Origin: Apostichopus japonicus | Taxonomy: Eukaryota > Echinodermata > Holothuroidea > Aspidochirotida > Stichopodidae | Reading direction: 5' to 3' | DNA length: 64,000 nucleotides | NCBI RefSeq assembly: GCF_037975245.1 | Contig: NC_092566.1 | Location: forward strand, 16,775,001 to 16,839,000 | Part shown: piece after piece, positions 37,701 through 49,114 of the stretch | How positions within the stretch are numbered: the first letter of the stretch is position 1 | How the letters are laid out: the number at the start of each line of letters is the position of its first letter | Made by a program: the position numbers and the translations under genes | The notes under the pieces: generated by a model | Told to the model about the DNA's origin: nothing | The model's input: only the letters and a program-made list of their open reading frames with translations | The model's database searches: none

Positions 37701-40700
37701 GATTATCAGACATCAGGAATACTGACAAATCTAATTTGATACCTAGAAACAACAAGACTGCTATGGAGAATCAATGTCAGAATCAAGGCTGTTGCAATGA
37801 TTTCTTGTAAAAGAATCCAATCGGCTGTCAATTAACTGTGAGGGCGTTGTGGTGTGGTTAAGGCAGTGGACTTGTGATCCAAGGATTACAGGTTTGAGCC
37901 CTGGTCAGATCATTGCATAGTGTCCTTGGGCAAGGCGCTTTATCTCCATTGCCTCTCTTCACCCAGGTGTATAAATGAGGACTTGCGAGGTAACTTGTAA
38001 ATATAGCGCCTGTTTGTGGCTGCACCCCATGGGAAGTCCCCAAAAAAGTAATATGATGTACCTTTGAAGGATATCATCTTTTGTACGGTTGAGGATGATA
38101 CATTTGAGATTAAAGATGACAGAGAGGGGTAAATTTAAAAAATTCCTCTCTTTATACTCTAGAAAGTGTTAACATGAAGCAAACAGGATTCCATGGTTTG
38201 GATGTGATTTAGCCAAACACCCAGCTATTTTTTGAAATATTTGTATTAAGACAATAGGTGATGCTGTCATTAGTACACCGAGATGCAGTGCTAAAGGTAT
38301 CCTCCTTCATAACGAAACGAAAAGCAGCAGACCGAGCCATCATCATTTAGATTCTCCCAACTATTGATTCTTGCTGTCTGGGGGGATATGCAATTCAAAA
38401 GGGGCATCAGATTGTCAATCTGTGACCTGGTAGTGCCAAAAGGAGGTAGCAACTACGGTATATATCTTTGCTTCTCCTTTCATACTTTCAAGGCTAGTGA
38501 AAGATATGGTGACAAGGAGTACCCATGCAAGCACCAGTTCACATTAAAAACTTCTGACTAATGTTACTATATTTAGTATTTTCAAAACCCATCACCACTG
38601 CAGGATACAAACTTTGTAAAAAAACAAAGGATACCACAATTAAAATGTTAATAGTTATGTCATATTTAGACCCGTCCAATCGTGAATCGTGATGGGACAT
38701 TGAAATGGTGATACTGCAACCTCTCAAATGGAAATGCGATTTTTTTCTCCGCTGGTCTGTGAAGTTGCGGATCACAAGTAAATCTAACACAACAGATTAG
38801 ATTTTTAACTGAAATAAAAACTTACCTTACAAGCTGTCCTGAGACCCTCAAGTTCATCTTTACTGAGAATTTTGATTTGAGTGCTTCCTCTTATGTCCAT
38901 TTCACTTGCGGGATATCCTGTCAGAAGGGAAACAGGAAAGTCGATGGTTACAAAAATCTACTAACTCTTCAAACAATATACCCTACATAAGAGACTTGAA
39001 AGTTCAACGTAAATATCCACTTACGATCCCTCTGTGCAACGTTAAAGCAGACATGAAATGCATTGTAACAGGCCAGGCTCTTTTTTTATTCCTAAATTTT
39101 TTGCAAAAGCCTTTAATTGTCAACTGATACATCCAAGCTAACTTTTGTCTTTAACTCCATTAGGCAGGCTAGTCCTTTTAGCAGCTCTACAGTACCTACT
39201 ATATAAATTGTCATTTTTCAAACTGCTGACTGACTGTCAGTGCCATAGAGCCTTAACTGTGAAGTGACTTTACCATATATACTGTTCAAAACTCTCACAA
39301 GCCACACCTTGGCTAAGACCTTGTCACACTTTCTTTGTTGATTACTTACAGTACGGTATGGAAAGTCAAAAACCAGCTTTAAACGTATAAAGTATGATGC
39401 CAAATTACTCTACAAGACTAGTGTATACTTTCACCACATAAAAGGGAACCGATATCTCCCGAGGACAAAAGCATGTACACAGTATGAGGTGGAAACACCA
39501 AAAACATTTTGAAGCTCACCTTCTGGGTGATCGGCATAATCTGGTTTCTCAATACCTTCTGGAACAGTTCTTGTTGGACTCTGTGAAAGGCAGAATATTT
39601 AACATGCACAGTTAATATATCACATTGTGCTACTGTACAGGGCAGCATTGACCCATAATAGGTTGAAAGCATAAGTACAGTACGTCAAATCTGAATTTTC
39701 TGAGACTTTTCCTTTTTAAAATCTACGTATTCATGAGCTTTTTTCACCCAGAAAGGTTTATTCGAGTACCTAGACTGATATTCTCCTGCGATCAGTACAG
39801 TAAATGAATGAATGAAGGATAACACTCAAACACTGTCATGTCAGACAGTCAGAGGCTGCATTACTGTATGTTTGGACAGAACCATTACATGTAATAACAA
39901 TTCTCTTTGTACTTTTCAGCTATTTCCACAAAAGTAGCCATTGGAGTTTGATTATTTTTTAATCCACATTGGGTAAAAAATAAGTGACATAGGCCTATTG
40001 AACTTTTTTAGTGGAGATAATTGTTTGCAAATACTGCAGAGAGCCCAGGGTAAATATTGGATCACGTTTTGTGTATGCGTAGTTGAAACTCCAAAGTTCA
40101 AACAAGCCCATGTACCGTACAGTACATGCAGTAGTGAACTGTGTGGAACTTAGCTAGAGATGTGCAAACTGTAGTGGTACAGGGATTTTTGAAGAAGTGG
40201 TTAAATATTGGAATTGCACTGCAAGGTCAAGAAACTACAACAGAGTTGGCGAGTAGGGAAGTACAAGGGTGTATACAGGGGCTGGGGGTAAAAAATAGGT
40301 TGAAAGGGTAGGTCAGGCAAGAAGAGGGGTGGGCCACCCCTGTAAGGCACTGGGCCATCTGCGCTATATATTCTGTTGAACATTCACAAAGTATAGGCAG
40401 TGATATGATCGCATCTTTACAACTTAGCTAGTTAAGAAGGTCGTGCAATAAACGCAATTGGTGTTGGATTGGGATGCAATTTTTTTATGGGACCAAGCTC
40501 TTTGGGGACTTGCCTCCCTGGGATGCAACCTTTTTTTCTCCAGCAACATTACTAGACATACAAGCTTGTCTCTCATCAGACTGTCTCTATCATTAAACTG
40601 AAGAAGAAATGGACATTAAGGAGATCACCTTTAGGGATGAACCGGATATCCGGTCCAGCCGGACTATCCGATTATTCAATTCCGGTTCTGGTCGGATATT

Positions 40701-41912
40701 TTTCAAAACCTGGCCGAATCTTTTTCAAAATCTGGCCTGAGTTATTACTTAAAAAGGTGTTGGTATTAACTTAAATCAATATAAACTATTTCCAAAATTA
40801 ATAAAAACGTTTAAAGTAAGGAAAATTAGGTTTAACATGTTGAATTTAATTTTCTGAATGGTCTGACCCACTAAATGGGTCTTAATCTCACCTTCTTTAT
40901 AATATGCGTATACCTCACCTAACATTTACTCCTTGTTTCATACTTTTACTTCTTATTAATGATTTTTTGTGTAATGAAAAAATCCGGTTCCGGCCAGATT
41001 TTATCCGGCCGGATTTCATGTACTATCCGGCAAAATCCGGTTCCGGCCGGATCCAAAAATTTGGATCCGGTGCATCCCTTATCACCTTTAAATGAGGTCT
41101 TAACGGTCCCGAGAAGAAGTATCCTGGCCAGGTCTGTGCTGCTTCATTTTGTTCCTGTAGGATGTTTTTCATGCGTTCCTTCTTGTGAACCTGTTTGTGT
41201 TGCTTCCAACTGCCTTTGAAGCAATCCTTTTATGAAGTAAAATGAAAAATAAATTTCTGACACTGAAAGTAAAACATCTAATTTGCACTGTAACAAACAC
41301 TTGGCCTACCATAATGGCCTTAACCTACCTACAGTACTGTACGGCCGCTGTCATTGATAATATATATATAATAGTGTGGATTAAGGTAACTAGCCAAACA
41401 AGAAATAATAACAGAATATGTCTTAATTTGGCCATGGCTACTGTACTGTAGCCTTTGTAGGCCTTGCCTACACTGCTACAGTAACTTTAGTATATATTTT
41501 CAAAATGAAGCATGATTTTAGGCTCTATAGGCAACTAAGGTCTGGTGTGTTACCTTACTAATAATACTATTTATAAAAAATATTACTGTAGCTTACTAGC
41601 TACTAGTACCAGCCTCGTTTGGTAGACATAGGATATACTGTCGCAGCAGTTTAATCATTAACAACAGCAAATGTCGACTAAGGTTACACTTTACACTACA
41701 GTAGCCTTGGCCTACATGGATAGGCTTAGCAATAAGGAGCTATACTTAGGCTATGCAGTATGCATATCATCATCTTATGCTACCTCTTTACTTACCTGTT
41801 CACAGAAAAAGGAGCCCTCTATACCCAACTTTATGCAGGTGGGACATTGTAACTTTGCTTCTTTCGTACAGTTTACAGTTTCACATACACGCGCGATAGC
41901 TGAAGAAGACAT
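31747..41912 (-). CDS. METAP1: Methionine aminopeptidase 1 (METAP1)
   Basis: Removes initiator methionine co-translationally in the cytosol. Eleven exons (minus strand): 41796-41912, 41086-41226, 39520-39580, 38826-38917, 37400-37551, 36313-36383, 35010-35141, 34005-34148, 32595-32660, 31747-31946; with the first counted these are ten coding exons in all, giving 391 residues (human 386). The N terminus is the eukaryotic type-1 double zinc finger: Cys10, 15, 23, 26, 37, 41 and His49, 53. The catalytic domain has [11 protein letters not shown], then metal ligands Asp213 and Asp224 ([12 protein letters not shown]), His287 (GHGIH), Glu320 (FTIEPM) and Glu351 (QFEHT). Each sits 16 positions before the human number as I recall it, so spacing is conserved. 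All phases close. A hAT-like MITE inserted at the exon 2 donor (41084-41085), which lies within its target duplication. Introns hold several satellites and a SINE. Confidence 0.95.
33183..33780. repeat. AT-rich minisatellite, about 30-bp unit
   Basis: Many imperfect units of TATATAGCTACTTAACATTATATAACATAT. A non-repeat segment near 33565-33635 interrupts the array. In a METAP1 intron. Confidence 0.9.
35340..35420. repeat. Short tandem duplication (26 bp)
   Basis: GGTTGCGACTAGAGTGGTTG occurs twice in tandem after a (GA)n run. In a METAP1 intron. Confidence 0.75.
35500..35815. repeat. Tandem repeat, about 110-bp unit, three copies
   Basis: Units share CATCGTGATGAAAATGTG, AAATTAAGTCCCA, TGATTTGTCCATAATTACCC and ATATGATAGGGTGATATGAT. 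The similar hypothetical peptides read across them on the minus strand come from the repeat, not from a gene. Confidence 0.88.
36077..36105. repeat. (TA)n microsatellite
   Basis: Roughly ten TA dinucleotides in a METAP1 intron. Confidence 0.8.
37846..38050 (+). mobile_element. tRNA-derived SINE
   Basis: A-box-like TGTGGTTAAGGCAGTGG and B-box-like GGTTTGAGCCCTGG, about 35 nt apart, form the tRNA head. The conserved central domain follows (TGTCCTTGGGCAAGGCGC, CCATTGCCTCTCTTCACCC, GTGTATAAATG). The 3' tail differs from the 13494-13800 copy. It lies in METAP1 intron 4, antisense to the gene. Confidence 0.8.
40632..41080. mobile_element. hAT-like MITE with perfect 8-bp TSD at the METAP1 exon 2 donor
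   Basis: 449 bp. The ends TAGGGATGAACCGGAT and ATCCGGTGCATCCCTT are near-perfect inverted repeats, and CCGGCCGGAT-type subterminal motifs recur. ATCACCTT occurs exactly at 40624-40631 and 41081-41088. 'AGGGATGCACCGG'-type termini with 8-bp duplications are typical of hAT elements. The right TSD copy contains the METAP1 exon 2 donor GT (41084-41085). Confidence 0.9.
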
Positions 41913-43803
41913 TTTTATAAAAGGACTGTTTCACGGGTCACGCAGGAATTGCAAAACAAACGAATGTGACTTACAGGCTATCTAGTTATGGAACGCCGAA
42001 ATCATCCCATCAGATGTAATATGTGGATAATTATGTCTAAAGTGTAGATTGAGAAGTTTAAGTGGATTGATCAGGATATCATAGTAGTTAATTAATGAAA
42101 TAAGTTAATGTGGATATTTAAGGAAGTGCAAGGGGTTATTTAGGGAAAATGAAGTGAATATTAAAGGAATTTAATGTGGAAATTTGATAGTGCTCATTTA
42201 AATTTATGTGGATATTTATGGTAGTTAATGCTGAAGTGGATGTTAAGGGAATTACCTGGATACAATAGGTAAGGAAGTTGAAGTGGATGTTGACATTAAC
42301 TTATGTGGATATGGAATATCGTAGAATTATAACATGGATATGTAAGAATCTTCAAGTGCATATTTTTAAAAGTTATCAAACTTGTCCCTCCAGCTATGAC
42401 TTCTATAACAATCACATGTCTAACTATAGTTAGTAAATGCATTTTGGTGGCGGTAAAATACAGTGAAACATGAGTGACTATTATTTGGCATTCTAGCAGA
42501 TTTGGGCAATAGAACTGATGAATTTTTTAGTCCTCAAAATTATCACTGCCAAGGTACCTAGCCAAATTGCCATTTGAAATTGGGCAGCTAGGATTCAGTG
42601 GCAGATCAAGAATTTCTCAGAAAGGGGGACTTGGAGATAAGAGACCTGGCGTTAACATTACTATTAAAACAGTGTTACCATTATTTGACTTTCTATCCTA
42701 TTTTGGGGCAAACTGCTGCCATGAAAGACTCTCCATATGAATACAGTACTGTACAGTAGGTACTGGAGCATTTGCCGGTGGGGTCAGAGATGTTCCTTTC
42801 ATTAAGTCGGTTGAAAGAACAAGACTGATGCATATATTAATCATAATGTCACAGCTGACAGCTTTATTGCATTTGACAATTGGCTGATGGCATGTTTGGT
42901 AATAAATTCTCTGTAAAAACATAGCGATGTATAAAATGACCCTTTCCTCAACTTATCATCATCACTTTTGGAAAAATGTATATAAGATTTTCTTAATTTT
43001 ACAAAACCAAAGTATTACATAAACAAAATCAAACATAATTGCAAGTTGTCCAAAAGATGGGCCAGTTCCACATTTTTGCTTTCAAAAGACACAAAGCAGT
43101 TACCAGAGGTGACAAGTTGAAAAAGTTACAAATTCACCAAAAGTGGTTCATTATGGGCAAATGGCATGAATACTTAATGTTATTGGCAGAGATGAACGCA
43201 GAGACGTGATTTGTAGCCACAAAACGACTAGTTGACTGAACTTTGTAGCGTTAAAAGAAGTACAAAACGACTCCAGAAGAGATTAAATAGTCAAACACAC
43301 AACTGTAGTTTACTTCAAAATCAATAAAAGTGTTTATTTAATCAATGCTTCTTATCGGGAGGTTTTCAGTGTTGGAAACATGCAGATCGAAAAAACATGA
43401 CAAAATATCAATATGATATTTCGCAATTGTACAGTAGCAAGTAAACAAAATTTCTCCTTATAGGTTAGAGGACTTGCTTACACTTGTATATATATACGAG
43501 TTAAACAGTTAAACAAAGTAGGTACATAAAAGATAACAAGAAAAACAGTCCAGGCAAAAGTGGACTTTACCAACAAATGTTAGTGGTCACAAAATTTCAG
43601 ATGAAATGATATAGAGTACGTTAATGAATAAGTGGAATCTACTTCAGCTGGAAGGCAATTATTTCATGATGCCAAGCAGCCACTAATGAATGGCTTGTAA
43701 ATTATGATTCATATCGGATGGCTCTCCAATTTACAGTTTCAACTCATTACAGCAAGAACAACTAGTCCAAATGGCATTTCTAAAAGTTGTACTGGATGAT
43801 TCC
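41913..43803. other. Intergenic between METAP1 and GST1
   Basis: Holds the METAP1 promoter side, a degenerate repeat near 42010-42360 with GTGGATATTTAAGG-like units, a hAT-type left end CAGTGGCAGATCAAG at 42597 without a partner, and the GST1 3' flank. No exon recognised. Confidence 0.4.
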
Positions 43804-46800
43804 TCAGAACTTTGAAAATGGTCTTATTTTTATCCATTCTTTGATCTGTGAAACCTCTGCAATTCTTCTAGCATGGTCTCCTAGTCTTGGAAAACTGTCC
43901 TCTGCTTTGATGTTATGCAGTGTAGGTAAATAATCGTGGATATAATTCATAGCATGAATGTCTGCCAAGGAAATCTGATGAAAAAAATGAAAATGTGCAT
44001 TTTGTTTAATTTTACTGCAAGACACCCATTGTTAAAAATAAAATTCACTGAACAACATAGTCCATTTGTTTTCTTCTCACTCAATTATTCCATCAATATC
44101 TTATAAAATCCCTTATTTTTATCTTTAGCTAATAAATTACTTCACACCCCTCTGCCCCACCCCCCTTCCTTCCTTTTCTCCATACTTATCCCTTACCTCC
44201 ACCCCCTCCTCTCCTCTTCATCACACTTCCTATTTATTTTATCGTTACTTCTTTATATTAATAATTAATTACATTTTTTCCCCCATTATTAGCATGAAAG
44301 ACTAAGGCAACTCAAAAATTGTGCAAATTTATGCTAAATATTAACATTCTTTCCAATTATTCCACCTCTGGTCTGTCAACTAACAAACTATTGAGTTGTT
44401 TGACCAACCATGCCATGAGGTGGTATACAAGCCAGTCCCATCCTTTCCCAAATTCCACATCTTTTCCAACCTTTAAACAATTTTAAATGTACCTTGTCAC
44501 CCACAAGAAATCCTCTGCCTTCACTGTTTTCTTCCAGTAGTTGGTCCAGTCTTGCTAAAGCTTTTGGAATTAATTTCCCCTCATGGTGTTTTTGCAATTT
44601 ATTCTAAAATGGAAAAAGAAAAACGGTCTTAGTCGCACCAAAAGTGCCTCATACAATACACCATCGCCCATGGTACCTTCTCAACAAGTCAAAAAGTCAT
44701 CAAGGGTTCTGTTTTGCATTTTTTTGTCTGCTTGGACTTGGATTCTTGTAGCTCTTTCTTTATTTTTGGTAATTCATAAACCCGTAGTGAAATCTATCTA
44801 CCAATTAAAGAAACTTTGGCATTTGTTACTGATGAATGAAAATTTGAATCCCTACCTCTGATATGCAAAAGTTGCTGAAACTGCTTGTAAATGAGACTGT
44901 AATTGATAACAACCACAACATCTACAACAATACTGTACCAATCAAAAATACTGATTTGTTGAGAATATATTATCTCCAGGCAATAGTGAGGAATATCAAT
45001 ATTTATTTTCATGTATCTCTAAATTTTCCTATATACATGGATTCTTACCCTAACATCCAAATCTCTTATCATCCACCAGATATCCAGATCATGAAGACAA
45101 TCACCTATTGTTTCTACCACAGCATCAATCCTGCTAGCTTCCCAGTTATTACATCCATAGAAGCCTGGAATAAAAAAGAGAAGAAATTTCAGTCAATCTC
45201 ACGTGGATTAGTTAAATGGATTCATGGATATGCAAATTAGTCATGATATCAAAACAATAATACAGTAGGTGACATTTGCAGAATACACAGTAGATTATCC
45301 CTCAAAGAGAGTGAAATTATTGATAAGGGAGGATTAACCAGAGCTGTTGCCAAGGGAATATATATCGAACCAGAGGCATTCAGAGGCATATCCAGGATAT
45401 TTCAATTGGTGGGCAAGTGGGGAAGTGAGGGGGGGGAGGGACGGGGCTGGTGTTACATGATATCAAGTTACCGTCTCAGGCAAAGGAGCCTTATTTTGTA
45501 TATTAGATTTTGTTCATATTAGACATGTAATGCTGCTATGTATTATGCATAATCTATAAAACACTTTTGTAACACAGTATTTTTGTTTCATTTCTTTTAG
45601 ACAGAAAGTGATAGATTTTGCAAAAAGAATAAAAATATTAGATGAAGCTGATGGATGGAGGTGGGGGGGGGGGAGGTGCCTTTTGTGCCCCCAACTTGAA
45701 TTAGCAATGGGCATTAGAAAGCAGAAAAACCTGCCATCTGAGATATTCAGCTTCAAACCCATGATTGACTTTGACTATTAGTTGGCATAAGTTTCACAAT
45801 TTTAGCCATTTGTTTAAAAATGCAGGGGATTTGAAATGTATATACTTCTTAAAATCAATCACTTGCATTTTCCTTGAATTAATACAATTTGGCAAATAAT
45901 AAGATTCCATATATATTTTATTTGTAGCACACAGTGTTTGTATGTAATGAACAGTTTCCCAAATTACACTGATGTCTGACATTGTAGTATTCTTATGATG
46001 AATGTTTAAACAATTTTGTGTGAAGATTGTTTTTTCATACCTTCTGTTGTACTGTTGTACTGTGGTGTTCCTGTTGCATTCTTAAGTGTGTATCCCTCTT
46101 GTTTCCCAGCATATCTCTACAAATCCCAGTGTACATATCCCTGCACATCCCTCTGTATCCATGTTGCATGCTTCACATCCCTACAATTATCTGTGTACAT
46201 ATCCCTGTTGCATCCCTGGACATCTCTGTATATCCCTGTTGCATCTCTGTATATCCTTTCATTACACCCACCTAGTTCTCTTGCTATGTACCTGTTGATA
46301 GCCCCGCTCTGTGGGAGCTTCTTTCCATTGACCTCTAGAACAGGAAGGATACCTTGAGGTGCCACTGCAAGGAAGGAAGAGTAACAGCTTTTAATTAATC
46401 AGGAATAATCATAATAAATCATAAAGTCAATAGGGACAATGGGTCCATTTTAAGGAGAAACACTTGAGCCAACAACCATGTGAAATAGGCTTACAGACTT
46501 TTGGTTTCATAAGAAGGTGTATTATACCTAGTACTAGTAACTTCTACTACTAGGACACAGTTGGAAGTTGGTGGTATGCCTAGTCTTGAAGTTTGCCATC
46601 AAATGACTGAAGTTTCAAATGAGCTACTATTTGACTGCAAGTTCTGTAACTAGTTGACTGGCAAAGGCAACAAAGGTAGCCTAACTGAGGCTTTTACCAA
46701 TGTAGGCCTACACTCTTGATAATAAATAGGCCTAAGGCCAATATATTGTAGTTAGGCCATAGAAATTGAAGTAGGCCTAGTTCAATTTCTATGAGTTAGG

Positions 46801-46993
46801 CCTAGCCTAAGGTAGAATACCTACTGTGTTTAAATTCTGCCCAACGTTTCTGGTCAATTCTGAAATCTTCGAATTCAACTCCTGCAAGTTTAAACATCAT
46901 TCTGGAGGTTTCTGCACGACCTTTCAAATTAAAGTAGATTAATCTATAGATAGGGCCGGTGGAAGAGCTCGAAATGAGCCGCAAAGAATGCAT
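43804..46993 (-). CDS. Sigma-class / HPGDS-like glutathione S-transferase 1
   Basis: Conjugates glutathione to electrophiles; vertebrate homologues isomerise prostaglandin H2. Five exons: 46825-46993, 46272-46364, 45049-45164, 44493-44603, 43804-43974, 219 residues. The N-terminal thioredoxin-like domain starts with YRLIYFNLKGRAE, where the Tyr of IYF matches catalytic Tyr8 and the Arg of GRAE matches Arg14. It continues with W-A-E-F, VLEVNGKKLPQS (glutathione-binding Gln-Ser) and YIARE. The C-terminal helical domain runs from GFYGCNNWE to WIKIRPFSKF. Compared with GSTs 2-4 it has about 12 extra N-terminal residues (no alternative ATG before Met31) and is the most diverged of the cluster. Exon sizes after exon 1 are near identical to the other three genes, showing common descent. 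Confidence 0.9.
46117..46262. repeat. Minisatellite, about 17-30-bp CATATCCCTGT units
   Basis: Repeated ACATATCCCTG, TGTTGCATCCCTG and TCTGTATATCC blocks in GST1 intron 2, directly after the exon 2 donor. The repetitive ORFs read across it are artefacts. Confidence 0.8.
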
Positions 46994-48190
46994 TTTGCGA
47001 GATTTAATGTGTCGCTTATCTAATTTATACAGGAATCATGTAATGAAGGGTGCATGTAGCCTCAACAATTACTATAATGGTTTGCGCGTCAAGTTTATTG
47101 AGTTAGTCCAATTGGATATGTTCGCTCTAGATCAATAGTAAAATAGAAGATCAACCACAAAGTGACTAGGCCTATATAAAATATTTGAATATTTTGACAC
47201 CAGAATTGCAGTTTAGTTACTGAGCACCAAAGCCAACATGTCAGGCAAAAGGCCTACATCAGATTGTATTAGTATTTGCTAAATTATATGTTACATATAA
47301 TAGTGCCTTTCAATTTCCTGGCAAAATCAAAAGAATAGTTTAACGAAAAATTAATTTTGTCTCGTAAAATAGAAAATTAATGTAGGCTACAGGTTAGAAA
47401 AAAGATTAGAAAAAGAAAAGGTTAGAGAAAGGTTAGAAAAGCGTTTCATTGCATTTCAATAACCGTTTGCAAGGTATTTTCATGGTTAGTCGAATCACCA
47501 CGTAGAAAAACTTGTGATATGTATGATGGTCAGATACAATTTGTTTTTATTGTTCTTTATAATTAGAGTTGGTACGCCTGGTTCTAACTTACGCTACAGA
47601 GATTTTACGGCTTATATGCAATATGCTGCCATTACATATGTATGGTACCATGAAAACATGTACATCCCAGACTTAATATATTGAAAACTGGATTCGAAGT
47701 CTGAACGGGGGGGGGGGGGGGGGGGGAGGTTGGCTTAAGTTTTGGATCGGTTTTTTGACATCATACCAGACTTGTTTCCAGTTCACTTTTGATCAATAAG
47801 TCGAAACCTGAATATAGGCGTGACAATAGATTTAGTATCATTTTTATTGCTAACTAAACAAGCATTATACAACAAATTGTGATTTAAGTTGAATATAATT
47901 TGCACTGAGGGGAACTTTTTTTCTTTAAACAGTTATATAAACAATGATATTGGTACACAACATGCCTCAAACTAATAATAATTTTATTACCATGAAGGAG
48001 AGTTCCTGACATAGAAGATAACGGCATTTTTTTAAATCTTTCTAACAGACTTGATTTTGAAGAACGTGGCAAAATTGTGTACACAAGCAGTTCGCCTTTG
48101 AGTTTTCGGCACAGTCACTGAAGTTAATGAAGGTGGTTGTACACCTACTTGTTCTAAATGGTTTAACAGTAGGTTTGAAAATATGCAAAG
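46994..48190. other. Intergenic upstream of GST1
   Basis: Contains a 20-base G run at 47707-47726 and AT-rich sequence; no exon recognised. It is the presumed GST1 promoter side. Confidence 0.4.
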
Positions 48191-49114
48191 TTTATGTAAA
48201 ATTCTATTTTTCTTTGATTCAACAAGCAGTCAATATAACTCTAAAGTGGATACCAAATTACCCTTGTAATAATGAAACCCCAAATTTCAGTTCAATCTAT
48301 TCTTCTCAGAACTCGGCAACAAAGCAACAATAAAGAATACCAGACCAAATGACGGAATAACTTGAACCCAACCACAGTTTGCGTGTGACAAGTTCATTAT
48401 TAGAGAGTCAGCGTCAGCAAAACTGTGTTGTGGGCTCTCAATACTGTACAAAATCTGCATAATCACATTGCACGAGAAATCGCAGGTTGATGCCCTGTAA
48501 AGGAAAATCTGTTGGCACGTTTGTTTTCATCACGTAAGCTGTGAAAATACTCCAGAAAACGTATTTTTAGTTGGTTTAATCGTTTGGTGCGAGACTCCTC
48601 TCAAACAAAAACTATCTCGCCAAGGTCATTAAAAGGCTGTGTATAGTATAGGCCTACAGCTTCTGATGCCAAATTTTCATTTTAGCACTTGCGTCCAAGA
48701 AGGACCAGAAAATGCTTCACAAAGCTTTCTAACTGGTTTAGTCTTCTGGACCCATGCCGGGCCATAGTTGCCAATAAACTCATCAGGCGCTTTAACGGTG
48801 GACTTCACGCCACTTGCATGCAAACATGTAAATGCGTTGCGTGACTAAACTGGCGACACGTTTGGCACACTGAATATTGTTCTCATCTTACTAGGCTGAC
48901 TCCTGACACATCCCGGCCTTCGAGCCCCAATCTCAAACCGGTATTGGCCGCACTGCTAACGCAACATACTTTCGATTGATTCAGTGATTTTGATGATTTT
49001 AATGAGAAAACTAATTTAAGCGTAGTAATAAAAGCGACACAAACTAGGCCTTGCGAAGGAAAACACTGTGACTGCGTTATACAAGCTTGTAAATGATATT
49101 TCAATTCAAGCTTT

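Noticed and set aside
46016-46365. Cys/Ser/Pro-rich ORFs resembling a secreted protein
   Set aside because: They come from the CATATCCCTGT minisatellite; the true coding content here is GST1 exon 2 on the minus strand.
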